Below are positions 52,625-62,022 of a stretch of DNA of 64,000 nt, piece after piece (within the stretch, counting starts at the first letter, position 1; each line of letters starts with the position of its first letter). The notes below the pieces were generated by a model. It made no database searches. It worked only from the letters and a program-made list of their open reading frames with translations, and was not told the DNA's origin. Origin of the DNA: Paenibacillus sp. PL91 (GTDB taxonomy: Bacteria > Bacillota > Bacilli > Paenibacillales > Paenibacillaceae); the NCBI RefSeq assembly GCF_012935325.2, contig NZ_JABBYG020000010.1, positions 186,001 to 250,000 on the forward strand. The letters are read 5' to 3'. The position numbers were made by a program, and so were the translations under genes.

Positions 52625-54004
52625 ATGCTATATGAAGAGATTGTGGATGAGATGATGCAGCGCATTGAGCGAGGCTTATTGAAGCCGGGGAACAAACTGC
52701 CTTCAATCCGAAATTTATCCCAAGACTTCGCTTGCAGCAAGAACACGGTGATTAAGGCTTATGTCGAATTAGAGAAGAGGCATATCATCTATTCCGTGCC
52801 GCAAAGCGGTTATTATGTCATTGAGGGATACCGAGGACGGGAAAAATTAGAGGAAACGCAGGTGGACATTGATTTTCTCTCAGCCGGACCTGATCGACAG
52901 GCTATGCCCTATCGCGACTTTCAGCACTGTATCAATCAGGCCATTGAACGATACAAAGAAGAGATGTTCACGTATTCGGATGTTCAAGGACTATATTCGT
53001 TGCGAGTCCAGCTGGCCAGGCATTTGCAAGGGTTACAGGTGTTCACCGTACCCGACCGAATCTATGTGGTATCCGGCTCGCAGCAAGCTCTGCATTTGCT
53101 TGTATCTCTGCCTTTTCCCAATGGCAAGCGTAATATATGTCTCGAACAACCCACACATGCCGGGTTTATTGAATCCATTCGACAACATGGAAGGGAGGCA
53201 TATGGAATTGAAGTAGGGAAAAAGGGTATTGACCTAAAGCAATTGGAAGAGCTGTTCAAGCATCATGACATCAAGCTGTTCTACATGGTCTCCCGATTTC
53301 ACAACCCGACCGGTTACAGCCATACGAATGAGGAGAGGAGAAGGATCGTCGAACTGGCGCAGCAATATGATGTGTACATCTTGGAAGACGACTATATGGG
53401 CGACCTCGACTCAAACGCAAAGGCCGATCCGATGTTTGTTTACGATCCTTCTGGTAGAGTGATCTATGTGAAAAGCTTCTCGAAAGTTATGCTTCCCGGC
53501 CTCCGACTCGGTCTAGCGGTGCTCCCTGACGAGTTGCGGGAAGCTTTTCTACGAGCCAAGTTTGCTGCGGACGTGCATACGCCGATGCTTACGCAAGGAG
53601 CGCTTGAGATATACCTCCAGAGTGGAATGTTCAAAGCGCATATCGATCGTATGAGGCAGCTTTATAGCAAGAAGGCCGTCTTATTACAGCAAGCTTACAA
53701 AACGTGGCTGCCTGCAGCTGTCACCTACTCGGGTTCGTTATCCGGGTTCTATTCCACTATTGAATTGCCTTTGCCGCTTAAGGCTAAGCAGCTGGCTGAT
53801 TATCTGAAGCAGCAACGTGTATGGGTAGACCATGCAGAGCGCATGTATATCCCCGAATTTTCCAAGGATAACGTGATACGTCTCAGTATTTCTCAGGTGG
53901 AAGAGGCTCTCATAGAGGAAGGAGTTCAAATCATCGCTAGGGGGATCACTGAGCTGCTGAGCAGGCGGACGGAAGTTAGGTTTGTGAGCAAGGGTCAAGG
54001 ATAA
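52625..54004 (+). CDS. MocR-type regulator (GntR HTH fused to aminotransferase domain)
   Basis: A 459-residue fusion with an N-terminal GntR winged helix (NKLPSIRNLSQDFACSKNTVIKAYVELE in blocks) and a class I aminotransferase domain (VSGSQQALHLLVSLPF, EDDYMGDLD, YVKSFSKVMLPGLRLG with the PLP Lys). It differs clearly from the MocR at 45141-46514. AAAGGGGG precedes ATG 52625. The target may be the divergent beta-lactamase gene or a distant gene; this is not determinable here. Confidence 0.88.
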   Translation: MLYEEIVDEMMQRIERGLLKPGNKLPSIRNLSQDFACSKNTVIKAYVELEKRHIIYSVPQSGYYVIEGYRGREKLEETQVDIDFLSAGPDRQAMPYRDFQHCINQAIERYKEEMFTYSDVQGLYSLRVQLARHLQGLQVFTVPDRIYVVSGSQQALHLLVSLPFPNGKRNICLEQPTHAGFIESIRQHGREAYGIEVGKKGIDLKQLEELFKHHDIKLFYMVSRFHNPTGYSHTNEERRRIVELAQQYDVYILEDDYMGDLDSNAKADPMFVYDPSGRVIYVKSFSKVMLPGLRLGLAVLPDELREAFLRAKFAADVHTPMLTQGALEIYLQSGMFKAHIDRMRQLYSKKAVLLQQAYKTWLPAAVTYSGSLSGFYSTIELPLPLKAKQLADYLKQQRVWVDHAERMYIPEFSKDNVIRLSISQVEEALIEEGVQIIARGITELLSRRTEVRFVSKGQG

Positions 54005-54087
54005 TGATATGGTGATGCCAAAAAAACTTGCCTTTAAGATCGATTGCAGTTATTATGGATTCATAAAGTCGTTAATGGAGGTGCTGA

Positions 54088-54486
54088 ATGAAATATTCCC
54101 AGGCGACCGATTATGCGCTTCATGCGATGCTCTATCTGGTAACGGCGGCGCCTGATAAGCCTGTTGGCATACAATTGCTTGCTGAGAAGCTTGGCGTTTC
54201 GCAGACCTATCTGTCCAAGATGATGACCAAGCTTGTCAAGGCCGGATTGATTCAATCCTCGCCAGGCGCAAATGGTGGATACCGTCTTAAACGGACGCAG
54301 GAAGATGTCTCCTTTCTTGATGTCATTCGTGCGATCGAAGGGACTGCTTCCTTGTTCGAATGCAGCCTGAATCACGGAAGCGAATGTCTTATTCAGCAGG
54401 TTGTTATAGATGCTGAACGTCAGATGGAGCAGTTTTTGGAAGACAAAAAAATAGCGGATTTGGCAGTATTATTCAAGACGGAGTAA
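54088..54486 (+). CDS. Rrf2 family transcriptional regulator
   Basis: A 132-residue winged-helix protein (YSQATDYALHAMLYL, GVSQTYLSKMMTKLVKAGLI, GANGGYRL). Rrf2 proteins often carry three Cys for an Fe-S cluster. Only Cys92 and Cys100 are present, so a redox-thiol mechanism is more likely. GGAGGTG precedes ATG 54088. A palindrome between it and the next gene suggests control of the flavoprotein downstream. Confidence 0.88.
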   Translation: MKYSQATDYALHAMLYLVTAAPDKPVGIQLLAEKLGVSQTYLSKMMTKLVKAGLIQSSPGANGGYRLKRTQEDVSFLDVIRAIEGTASLFECSLNHGSECLIQQVVIDAERQMEQFLEDKKIADLAVLFKTE

Positions 54487-54503
54487 TGATCCGTCCTTTT
54501 TTT
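54477..54503 (+). terminator. Terminator overlapping the Rrf2 stop codon
   Basis: GACGGA (54477-54482) pairs with TCCGTC (54490-54495), followed by a T-run. The next gene is therefore probably transcribed from its own promoter. Confidence 0.75.
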
Positions 54504-54514
54504 AGAGTTATTAA

Positions 54515-54538
54515 AGATATAATGAGTCTATTATATCT
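54515..54538. promoter_or_regulatory. Palindromic operator ahead of the thioredoxin-reductase-like gene
   Basis: AGATATAAT (54515-54523) and ATTATATCT (54530-54538) form a perfect 9-bp inverted repeat with a 6-base centre, just downstream of the Rrf2 gene. It is a likely Rrf2 binding site and may overlap the promoter. Confidence 0.6.
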
Positions 54539-54573
54539 CTAATATAAATTGAAATGTGAAAGGGAGAATGAAG

Positions 54574-55494
54574 ATGACTCACGATTGTGCTATTATCGGA
54601 GGAGGGCCAGCAGGCTTAAATGCTGCTCTAGTGTTAGGCAGGGCAAGAAAAAATGTGGTAGTTATTGATGAAGGGCGTCCACGAAATGGGGTTACTCGCC
54701 ATACTCACGGCTTTCTTACTAGAGATCATATAAGTCCAAGTGAATTTAGGCGAATTGCGAAGGAAGAAATTAGTTCATATCCATCCGTTTATTTTGAGGA
54801 GGATACTGCCGTATCGATTACGGGAACCGATGGTGATTTTCAAATTACGACTTCACAAGGAAAGAGCTATCGAAGCAAGAAGGTGCTTTTTGCAATAGGA
54901 ATGAAGGACCTTCCGTTGGATATTAAGGGACTGGCAGATGTATATGGTAAAAGCGCCTTTATTTGCCCGTATTGTGATGGCTGGGAATTAAGAGAGCAGC
55001 CGCTTGTCCTAATAGTCAAGGGAGCAGATGCACTGCACATGGCCAAAATGATTTCTGGATGGACGAATCATTTAACAATCTGTACCAATGGACCTGATGA
55101 ATTGACGGACGCACAGCGTGAGGAACTGAATCAGCATAACGTTTCTATATTTGACTCACCGATCTTTTCGATAGAATCTAACGAGGGCATGGTGCAGGAT
55201 GTCGTTCTGGAGGACAGTACAAAGATCTCATGCAATGGCCTATTTTTCAGGCCAAAGCTAGTTACCGGATCAGACCTGCCGCAACAAATAGGCTGCGAGA
55301 TCACAGAAACGGGGACTGTCATCGTCGATCATTTCGGGAAAACGAACGTTCCGGGCATCTATAGTGCCGGTGATGCAGCATCGCAGCTTCATCAAGCGAT
55401 TATAGCCGCTTCGTTGGGTTCATTGGCCGGTGTGGGCATTAACAACGAACTGAATGAAGAGGCTTGGAATAAACCCCAGTCTGGCAAGGAGTAG
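54574..55494 (+). CDS. Thioredoxin-reductase-like FAD/NAD(P) oxidoreductase
   Basis: A 306-residue flavoprotein with FAD motif IIGGGPAGLNAA, a redox-active CPYC pair (Cys131, Cys134) and the late FAD motif VPGIYSAGDAAS. The usual NADPH-binding GxGxxA motif is degenerate (LIVKGADALHMA), as in thioredoxin-reductase-like enzymes that use other electron sources. ATG 54574 fits GGGAG best. Probably regulated by the upstream Rrf2 protein in response to redox stress. Confidence 0.85.
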   Translation: MTHDCAIIGGGPAGLNAALVLGRARKNVVVIDEGRPRNGVTRHTHGFLTRDHISPSEFRRIAKEEISSYPSVYFEEDTAVSITGTDGDFQITTSQGKSYRSKKVLFAIGMKDLPLDIKGLADVYGKSAFICPYCDGWELREQPLVLIVKGADALHMAKMISGWTNHLTICTNGPDELTDAQREELNQHNVSIFDSPIFSIESNEGMVQDVVLEDSTKISCNGLFFRPKLVTGSDLPQQIGCEITETGTVIVDHFGKTNVPGIYSAGDAASQLHQAIIAASLGSLAGVGINNELNEEAWNKPQSGKE

Positions 55495-55517
55495 TTTACA
55501 CAGTTATATTTGTCTGG

Positions 55518-55545
55518 AAAAGGCAGCCAAGACAGGCTGCCTTTT
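55518..55545. terminator. Terminator after the flavoprotein gene
   Basis: An 11-bp perfect stem, AAAAGGCAGCC with GGCTGCCTTTT, has a 6-base loop; the T-run is part of the stem. Confidence 0.8.
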
Positions 55546-55758
55546 CCCCCATATTGAATAGGTAAAACTGCAATTTGTAAGGCGTCCAAATTCTACTTGG
55601 CTGCATTCTTTGGATCTTGATCTTTTCATATCTTAAAAAGAAATAGACTTAATGTTTATTGATATTGCTTTAAATTCATTCTGAATGCAAATAGGCTGCA
55701 TAATTGAAGAATTCAGGTTAGAGAAGATTTTGTGGAACGGAGTGGTAGGTGATCGCGA

Positions 55759-56145
55759 ATGAATATTAAAGCATTTTTGGAGCGGGTTGTTGCTTTGTTT
55801 GCGAAGCAGCTAGATGATCATTTGGTAGGCGTATACTTACATGGATCATTAGCCATGCACTGCTTCAACCCGGAGACGAGTGACGTCGACCTTCTTGTTG
55901 TCGTCAAAAGAGAGCTGAGCGGCGATTTGCGGAATAATGTCGTATCGAAGCTGCTAAAGCGCGAGGCTGAAGCTTACGAAGAAAAGACCATTGTAAATAT
56001 TCAAACAACAATTCACGACCTTTTTGAACGCTTGCGGCAGATGTGCAATGGACAAACGAACGATGAGAAGGCGGGAGAACTGGAGTTTGTTTCATTTGCC
56101 CAATGGATGATCAAGGAAATAAATAGAGGTAAGCCTGCTTTATAG
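55759..56145 (+). CDS. Shortened nucleotidyltransferase-like protein (aminoglycoside adenylyltransferase type)
   Basis: A 128-residue protein. The first 50 residues carry the nucleotidyltransferase core VYLHGSLAMHCFNPETSDVDLLVVV, with the G-S and D-x-D metal site. AadA/DUF4111-type enzymes are usually about 250 residues with a C-terminal helical domain, and here the rest is short and not recognisable as that domain. It may be an internally deleted enzyme or a minimal nucleotidyltransferase. GTAGGTGA precedes the ATG. It lies 39 bases before a kinase gene. Confidence 0.6.
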   Translation: MNIKAFLERVVALFAKQLDDHLVGVYLHGSLAMHCFNPETSDVDLLVVVKRELSGDLRNNVVSKLLKREAEAYEEKTIVNIQTTIHDLFERLRQMCNGQTNDEKAGELEFVSFAQWMIKEINRGKPAL

Positions 56146-56184
56146 CTGAACGGTTCCCATCAATTTCAAAAGCGAGGAAAATAA

Positions 56185-57051
56185 ATGTATATAATAAATG
56201 CCGATTTAGTACGTAGATTAATTAAAAAGCAATTTCCTCAATGGGCAGACTTACCGGTCAAGCCTGTTGAAAAAGGCGGTTATGACAACTTTACCTTTCA
56301 TTTAGGCGATGAGATGAGCGTGAGGCTGCCAAGAGACGAAGGTCACGCTCCGCAGGCTGAGAAAGAAGCTTACTGGCTGCCAAAGCTCAAACCTCATCTT
56401 TCGCTGCCTATTCCTGTTCCTTTAGCAAAAGGAAAGCCGGACGAAGACTACCCGTTTTTCTGGTCCGTTAATAGCTGGATTGAGGGAGAAACCTTAAGGC
56501 ATGACAATATCTCAGATATGAATGAATTTGCCGTTGAGCTTTCTATGTTTATGAAGGAGCTTCAAAGTATCGACGCAAAGGACGGTCCTGCAGGTGGTGA
56601 GCATAACTATTTTAGAGGTTGCCCTCTGACAGTGTACAACGATCAGACTTTATCAGCCCTTGAAACGCTGGGTGGTTTAGCAGATACAGAAAAGTGTCTA
56701 AAAATATGGCATCAAGCAATAGCATCGGAATGGACAAAAAAGCCTGTTTGGATTCATGGTGACATTGCTCCAGGAAATCTTCTTGTAAAGAACGGCAAGT
56801 TATCAGCCGTTATAGACTTTGGCATAATGGCTGTTGGCGATCCTGCAGCCGAATTAACCATGGCATGGACATTTTTTGATGACAAGAGCAGGGGAGCGTT
56901 TCTTCAATCTACGGGCCTTGACACCGAAACGGAAAGCAGGGCAAGAGGCTGGGCGTTATGGAAAGCACTAATAACATACGCATGGCAAGATAAGGAATCC
57001 GTATCTGCATTAGAAGCGAAGAAGGTTATTGATGTATTGCTGAATGAATAG
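56185..57051 (+). CDS. Aminoglycoside phosphotransferase (APH) family kinase
   Basis: A 288-residue APH-fold kinase. The catalytic loop is WIHGDIAPGNLLV near residue 191 and the metal-binding VIDFG near residue 213. An N-terminal nucleotide-binding lobe includes SVRLPR and EKEAYWLPKL. Members phosphorylate antibiotics or small metabolites, and the substrate is not clear from sequence. It is downstream of the shortened nucleotidyltransferase and probably co-transcribed with it. Confidence 0.82.
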   Translation: MYIINADLVRRLIKKQFPQWADLPVKPVEKGGYDNFTFHLGDEMSVRLPRDEGHAPQAEKEAYWLPKLKPHLSLPIPVPLAKGKPDEDYPFFWSVNSWIEGETLRHDNISDMNEFAVELSMFMKELQSIDAKDGPAGGEHNYFRGCPLTVYNDQTLSALETLGGLADTEKCLKIWHQAIASEWTKKPVWIHGDIAPGNLLVKNGKLSAVIDFGIMAVGDPAAELTMAWTFFDDKSRGAFLQSTGLDTETESRARGWALWKALITYAWQDKESVSALEAKKVIDVLLNE

Positions 57052-57112
57052 CGGATATGCATTGCCTGCTGGATTTTACTGCGTTTCAGATCTATTCCAT
57101 GTTTGATTTCTT

Positions 57113-57150
57113 AACCACCCTCCGACTAACCATCGCAGGGTGGTTTTCTT
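57113..57150 (+). terminator. Terminator after the APH gene
   Basis: AACCACCCT (57113-57121) pairs with AGGGTGGTT (57137-57145), followed by TTCTTTT. Confidence 0.85.
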
Positions 57151-57289
57151 TTATGCCCATTTATTTAAAACAACCCCATAAAGTTTGCTTTTACCCCCGT
57201 GCAATCCAAAATACAGTCAGGTAGTATGGAGGTAAGCAACAGCTAGATGAGCAAGGTTAATGAAAATGCAAGAGGGGTAAGGTGAGAGG

Positions 57290-58921
57290 ATGCTGCGTGC
57301 GCTAATTGTGGACGATGAATTCGAAATCCGCGAAGGTTTGCGTAACCGCTTTCCTTGGGAAGCTTTTGGCATCGAGGAAGTGCTGGTCGCCGATGATGGG
57401 GATACAGCCTTGATGCTCGCGCTGGATAAACGGCCAGATCTAATCGTTACCGATATTAAAATGAACCGGATGTCCGGTCTTGAATTTCTCCGTTCCTTGC
57501 GTGCTGTGGAGGATTATAAGCCGGAGGCGATTGTTGTCAGCGGCTATGATGATTTTGAGCTGGTCAAGCAGGCGATGCAAATCGGTGTACTGGACTATAT
57601 TCTCAAGCCGATCAATTTGGAGGAGCTGGACCAAATCGTTGGCAAAACGATGGACCATATCCATAAGAAAAGAATGGATCTGCATAATGAACAGCAGCTG
57701 ATTAATCAGGTGAAGTTCGCGATACCGAAAATGCGCGAGGAGCTGCTCAGAGAGATGGTGGAGCAGGAATACGGTCCCTACCGAGAAGCGAGGAGACGCC
57801 ATCGCCTGCAGACGCTCCATTTGGAATGGATCGCGAGCCAGCAATTGACGCTTGTAGTCGTTGAGGCTGATGATCTGAAAGCAATTGAGAATCGCCACGC
57901 CAAGGAGAAGGAGCTGGTGCTGTTTGGAATCGGAAATGTCGTAAATCAAACACTGGAGGAGGAATACCCGTACCCCTTCGCGCTTTGCACAGACAGCAGC
58001 AACCGCTGGGTCGTCCTATTAAGCTGCTCGCGCCCAGAGCATGCGGAGCTTAGCCGGGGCATGGCACAGCTATGCTTGCAGCGAATCAATGATTTCGTGA
58101 AGGTGAAGGCGAGCGCAGGCATGCGAACGACACCTTGCACGTTTGAGCATCTCCATGACATGTATGCGGAAGCGATAAATGTATTGGAGCAGAAGGCGGT
58201 TTATGGCGGCAATCGATTATTTACGGAGCAGGGGCTTTATTATGAAGGCGATGGTGGAGACCTGTCGCTTGGCGAGCCCGAGGAGGTGCTGGACCTCGTT
58301 AAGTATGGATCAGATGATGAGATAACGGCGGCGATGGATCGATTTGTGGAGATGGTTCAAGCTTGGCGGCTGAGTCAATTGCGGGATATCCAGCAGAAAA
58401 TATTCGAATGGCTGTTTGAAGTATTTCGAAGAGCGGCTGCAGCCGGCATCCCGAATAAAAATTGGGGCAGCAATCCGATAGCGGTATGGGAGCAGCTGGA
58501 GCAATACGATACGCTGCAGTCGCTGCGTGTGCAGACGGAAATATTTCTGCAAGCGATAGCTTCCGACTTTCGCAAGCTATCCGCAACGCCAAGCCAAATT
58601 GTATGTGAGGCGGAGAAAATATTGCACCGCGATTATGCCGAGAGCCTGACGCTGCAAAGCGTCGCGATGGCCGTTCATGTGACGCCCGTGTGGCTGAGCA
58701 AGCTGTTCAAGAAAGAGAAGCGGAAAACCTTTTTGGAATATTTGACGGAAATACGCATTGAGAAGGCGAAGGAAATGCTGGGAGACATTCAGTACAAGGT
58801 GTACCAAATTTCATATCAGGTTGGTTATAAGGACCCGGTTCATTTCTCCAAGCTATTCAAAAAACAAGTGGGCTGCACGCCAAAGGAATATAGGCGGCAA
58901 AGAGGCATCGCGGACGAATAA
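57290..58921 (+). CDS. YesN-type response regulator with AraC DNA-binding domain (locus 3)
   Basis: A 543-residue regulator. The receiver has Asp55 (LIVTDIKMNR) and YILKPI. A linker of about 300 residues precedes an AraC double HTH (TLQSVAMAVHVTPVWLSKLFKK; VYQISYQVGYKDPVHFSKLFKK in blocks). No kinase gene is adjacent. The closest YesM-type kinase is at 62023, beyond the inverted GH38 gene, and may be its partner. Confidence 0.9.
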   Translation: MLRALIVDDEFEIREGLRNRFPWEAFGIEEVLVADDGDTALMLALDKRPDLIVTDIKMNRMSGLEFLRSLRAVEDYKPEAIVVSGYDDFELVKQAMQIGVLDYILKPINLEELDQIVGKTMDHIHKKRMDLHNEQQLINQVKFAIPKMREELLREMVEQEYGPYREARRRHRLQTLHLEWIASQQLTLVVVEADDLKAIENRHAKEKELVLFGIGNVVNQTLEEEYPYPFALCTDSSNRWVVLLSCSRPEHAELSRGMAQLCLQRINDFVKVKASAGMRTTPCTFEHLHDMYAEAINVLEQKAVYGGNRLFTEQGLYYEGDGGDLSLGEPEEVLDLVKYGSDDEITAAMDRFVEMVQAWRLSQLRDIQQKIFEWLFEVFRRAAAAGIPNKNWGSNPIAVWEQLEQYDTLQSLRVQTEIFLQAIASDFRKLSATPSQIVCEAEKILHRDYAESLTLQSVAMAVHVTPVWLSKLFKKEKRKTFLEYLTEIRIEKAKEMLGDIQYKVYQISYQVGYKDPVHFSKLFKKQVGCTPKEYRRQRGIADE

Positions 58922-58970
58922 TCCTTGCGGGAGCATACAAATAGGAGCAGCGGCGTTCAAGTTGACAGCA

Positions 58971-59022
58971 AGAGGCAGACTCTAAGGGGAAATGGCATGA
59001 CCTTATGAAGCTGCCTCTTTTG
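58971..59022. terminator. Bidirectional terminator between YesN and GH38 genes
   Basis: AGAGGCAG (58971-58978) pairs with CTGCCTCT (59011-59018), with T residues after it on the plus strand. It lies between convergent genes. Confidence 0.7.
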
Positions 59023-59054
59023 CGTCAAACGTTGAAGCCTGTAATATGAAACGC

Positions 59055-61790
59055 TTATTCCGATGCTGCGGGTAAGCCAATGGTTACAATTTTATAGCCT
59101 TCTACTTGAACCGTATCGTTGATCAGCTCGGAGCCTGCGTCTTCCATAATGGTGCTAACATAGGCGTGGGAAGCTGCATTTGGCTGAACAGCCAATCTCG
59201 TTTCTGATCCAGCCATATTGTACCACCGGGCCATGCTGTCGCCTCTTGCCTCGTTGATCTTCAAGCTGGAGAAGGCAAGCTGATCGCCGTTCCACTTGAG
59301 AAAATCATGGGCAGCTGCGAGCTCGCCATCATGCAAGCCCGTACCGATCGCAGTCAGCGGAATGGGGAACCGGTACGCTTCTCGGTAAGCATGAAAGCGG
59401 TCCGCTTCGTCGCCATAAGGGATGATCATCCATTCGGCTTCATTAGCGCCAAGGCACTGCGCGTCCGGCGTATGGAATACGCCCCAGTCGCCAAGCTCGC
59501 CGACTGCGCGAAGCAGCGTTAACGCGATCGTGTTTCTTCCGTCTTGGAGCACCTCGTACTCATTTAAGCCTTTGCCTGCAACGGTTAAGCCTCTTTGATC
59601 GGCGTGAACGTCGATAAAGGCTTGCATATGCTGGCAGTTGCTCGGATTTTCCCATTCCTTGGACGGTACGTTTTGGCGCTCGGCAACCTCAAAGATCGAG
59701 TCGGCAAAATGTGTCGTTGCAAGAATATCCGATGGGAGCAATACGCGAAGCCTGTGATCCATGGACTGATTTTCAATACGCGCATGAACATGCACGCCTT
59801 TGCCTTCTCGCTCAAGGCTGACGCGGGTCACGATGACCAGCGGAGCAAGCAAATCGGATCTGCCGGCCTTCCGCTGCCGGAACTCGACCATCGTCCGGAC
59901 TTCTTCCGCGAGCAGGTCGTCCGCCCGTGCTGGTATAGATAGACAATGTACGATTTCGATAGCTGCCCGGTAGGGCGTATCCTCAACAACCCGAATTTCG
60001 GCTTTGCTCCCCTTTGTCGTAATCGGCAGGTCGCCGGCTGGCTGCTTGAAAATATATTCGTTGCCGATATCGCCGACGTTCTCGTAATGGCCGAGGTCAA
60101 GAAAAAGCTGCCTGCTATGCTTGTCATAAACAACATAGCTTCCGTCTTCCTCTACCGTCAGTCTGAGATGGCGATTTTCGAGCGTCGCCTTGCCAGCCAA
60201 TAGGGACTCGCGTGTATCGTTTGCGGGCTTGCTTTCATTTTTGCTCGGAATCCATGCGAAGGAGCTATAGCCCATGGAAGGCAGCGTTCCCGTCTCGAAG
60301 GTTATGCTGAGCGCACGTGCCATATAGGGCTGCCGGAATTTATCGTTTGGCAATTCATAGCCGAAGCGCACGCCCAAATCTTGAACGGTGAAAGCGATTC
60401 TATCTCCGTCCGCGTTAACCAAATATCCGTCGGCATGCGTTCGCTCCTTAACGAGCTCGGCTACCGCAACCGGATTTTCGCTTTGATCGAAGAAGCGGTG
60501 AGACCATTCAATTTCAACGGTTAGGACAGAAGACCCCTCGTAGCCGCTAGTATTAAAGACAACAAAAGGCGCTGCTGACTCGCCAAATGCTGCAAAATGG
60601 CTCGTATTCATTTTTGTGCTTATGAATTTGGCGCTTTCGTTCGTTAGCGCTTTGCCAACCTCCATGCTTTTGGCAAACCGTGTTTGCATCTCATGATAGA
60701 CCTCGTCGACGCTGCAGCCGCAAATGCTGTCATGCGGATGGTTTTGCATTAACGTTTTCCAAGCATATTGAAAAAGCCCGTGAGGGTAAGGCTTGCCTAG
60801 CTGATGCGCGATGGCAGAGATCGGCTCAGCTACTTTCTCCAGCAGCGTCTGATTCCGCTGATTCAGCTGCTTGATATAGACGCGTGCGGAAGCGGTATTG
60901 ACTAAGGAATACCAGCCATCCGTCTGCTGGCCGCGAAGCTCGCCGCGCGTCAGGCTTAAGCTTGGTGGCTGCTCTGACTGAACGGCCTTGATATAGTCGT
61001 CAAAGCTAGAGTGGACGAACTCGAAATCCGGGAAGAGCTCCCTGGCAACGCGAAGCGCTTCGGAGAGATTCGTCTGAATGGGCTGATGATCGCAGCCGTT
61101 CATGAGCAGAAGCTGAGAGGTTGAGGCATAATGCATCGCTCGCGCCAGCCGATGCTCCCAGTAAGGCTTCGCTTTCTGCGGATCAACGGGAATTTCCATG
61201 CCGTTGTTGTACCAGTTGGCGAAGAGGATGCCGAGAACGCTTGAGCCGTCCGGCGCCTGCCAGATCAGCTCGGAGAAGGGTGATTCAAGGCCGGAGGAAT
61301 CCTCTACCCGGTTGTTAAAGCCGGTTGCCTTGACCCCCCTTCCGAAGACGGCGGTGTCAATGCCCGCTTGTCTCAGAAGCTGCGCGGCTTGGCCCATATT
61401 GCCAAATGAATCGGGAAAATAGCCAAGCTTCGAGATCGGTCCAAATTTTGCCGCATCCCGATGCCCGATTTGCAAGTTTCTAACGTTAGCCTCGCTGCTC
61501 GTCAGAAATTCGTCCTGCAAAATATACCAAGGGCCTAGAGACAGCTTGCCCTCATCGCAAAGCTTTTGGATTTGATCGCGCTTCTCCGGGTATACCTGCA
61601 AATAATCGTCCAAAATAATCGTTTGCCCATCCAAATAAAAGCTGCGGAAATCAGGATCGGCCTCGAACGTATCCAGCAGCGTGTCCATCGTTTCAATAAG
61701 CTTCACATGATGGGCCTCGTAAGGCATGTACCATTCTCTATCCCAATGGGTGTGGGAAATGACATGTACCACCCTTTTCGATGCAGTCAT
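59055..61790 (-). CDS. Glycoside hydrolase family 38 alpha-mannosidase
   Basis: A 911-residue retaining alpha-mannosidase similar in length to bacterial MngB-type enzymes. The zinc and catalytic motifs are clear: SHTHWDREW (zinc ligands), GYFPDSFGNMGQ (nucleophile-region Asp) and NGCDHQP (zinc His). Middle and C-terminal beta domains follow. It has no signal peptide and is cytoplasmic. ATG 61790 has AAGAGGAA upstream. It lies between a YesN regulator and a YesM kinase on the opposite strand and probably processes imported alpha-mannosides. Confidence 0.93.
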   Translation of the reverse strand: MTASKRVVHVISHTHWDREWYMPYEAHHVKLIETMDTLLDTFEADPDFRSFYLDGQTIILDDYLQVYPEKRDQIQKLCDEGKLSLGPWYILQDEFLTSSEANVRNLQIGHRDAAKFGPISKLGYFPDSFGNMGQAAQLLRQAGIDTAVFGRGVKATGFNNRVEDSSGLESPFSELIWQAPDGSSVLGILFANWYNNGMEIPVDPQKAKPYWEHRLARAMHYASTSQLLLMNGCDHQPIQTNLSEALRVARELFPDFEFVHSSFDDYIKAVQSEQPPSLSLTRGELRGQQTDGWYSLVNTASARVYIKQLNQRNQTLLEKVAEPISAIAHQLGKPYPHGLFQYAWKTLMQNHPHDSICGCSVDEVYHEMQTRFAKSMEVGKALTNESAKFISTKMNTSHFAAFGESAAPFVVFNTSGYEGSSVLTVEIEWSHRFFDQSENPVAVAELVKERTHADGYLVNADGDRIAFTVQDLGVRFGYELPNDKFRQPYMARALSITFETGTLPSMGYSSFAWIPSKNESKPANDTRESLLAGKATLENRHLRLTVEEDGSYVVYDKHSRQLFLDLGHYENVGDIGNEYIFKQPAGDLPITTKGSKAEIRVVEDTPYRAAIEIVHCLSIPARADDLLAEEVRTMVEFRQRKAGRSDLLAPLVIVTRVSLEREGKGVHVHARIENQSMDHRLRVLLPSDILATTHFADSIFEVAERQNVPSKEWENPSNCQHMQAFIDVHADQRGLTVAGKGLNEYEVLQDGRNTIALTLLRAVGELGDWGVFHTPDAQCLGANEAEWMIIPYGDEADRFHAYREAYRFPIPLTAIGTGLHDGELAAAHDFLKWNGDQLAFSSLKINEARGDSMARWYNMAGSETRLAVQPNAASHAYVSTIMEDAGSELINDTVQVEGYKIVTIGLPAASE

Positions 61791-62022
61791 TCTTGTTCCT
61801 CTTTTCCTTGAAAGGTTAGGTATTACGGGTATAGTCTAATGAATCCGCGGCTCGGTCACAATGAGGGAATCACAAACTTTAAGGGGAATTATTATCGCTT
61901 TGGGGCGAAAGAGCGAGCAGGCATAAAGATGCTCCTAAGAGAGAGGAAATTGCATCTTGCAGCATGAACGGTAATGCGTATAAAATCGAGGACAAGTCTA
62001 CCTTCGAACAGGAGGCAGCATA

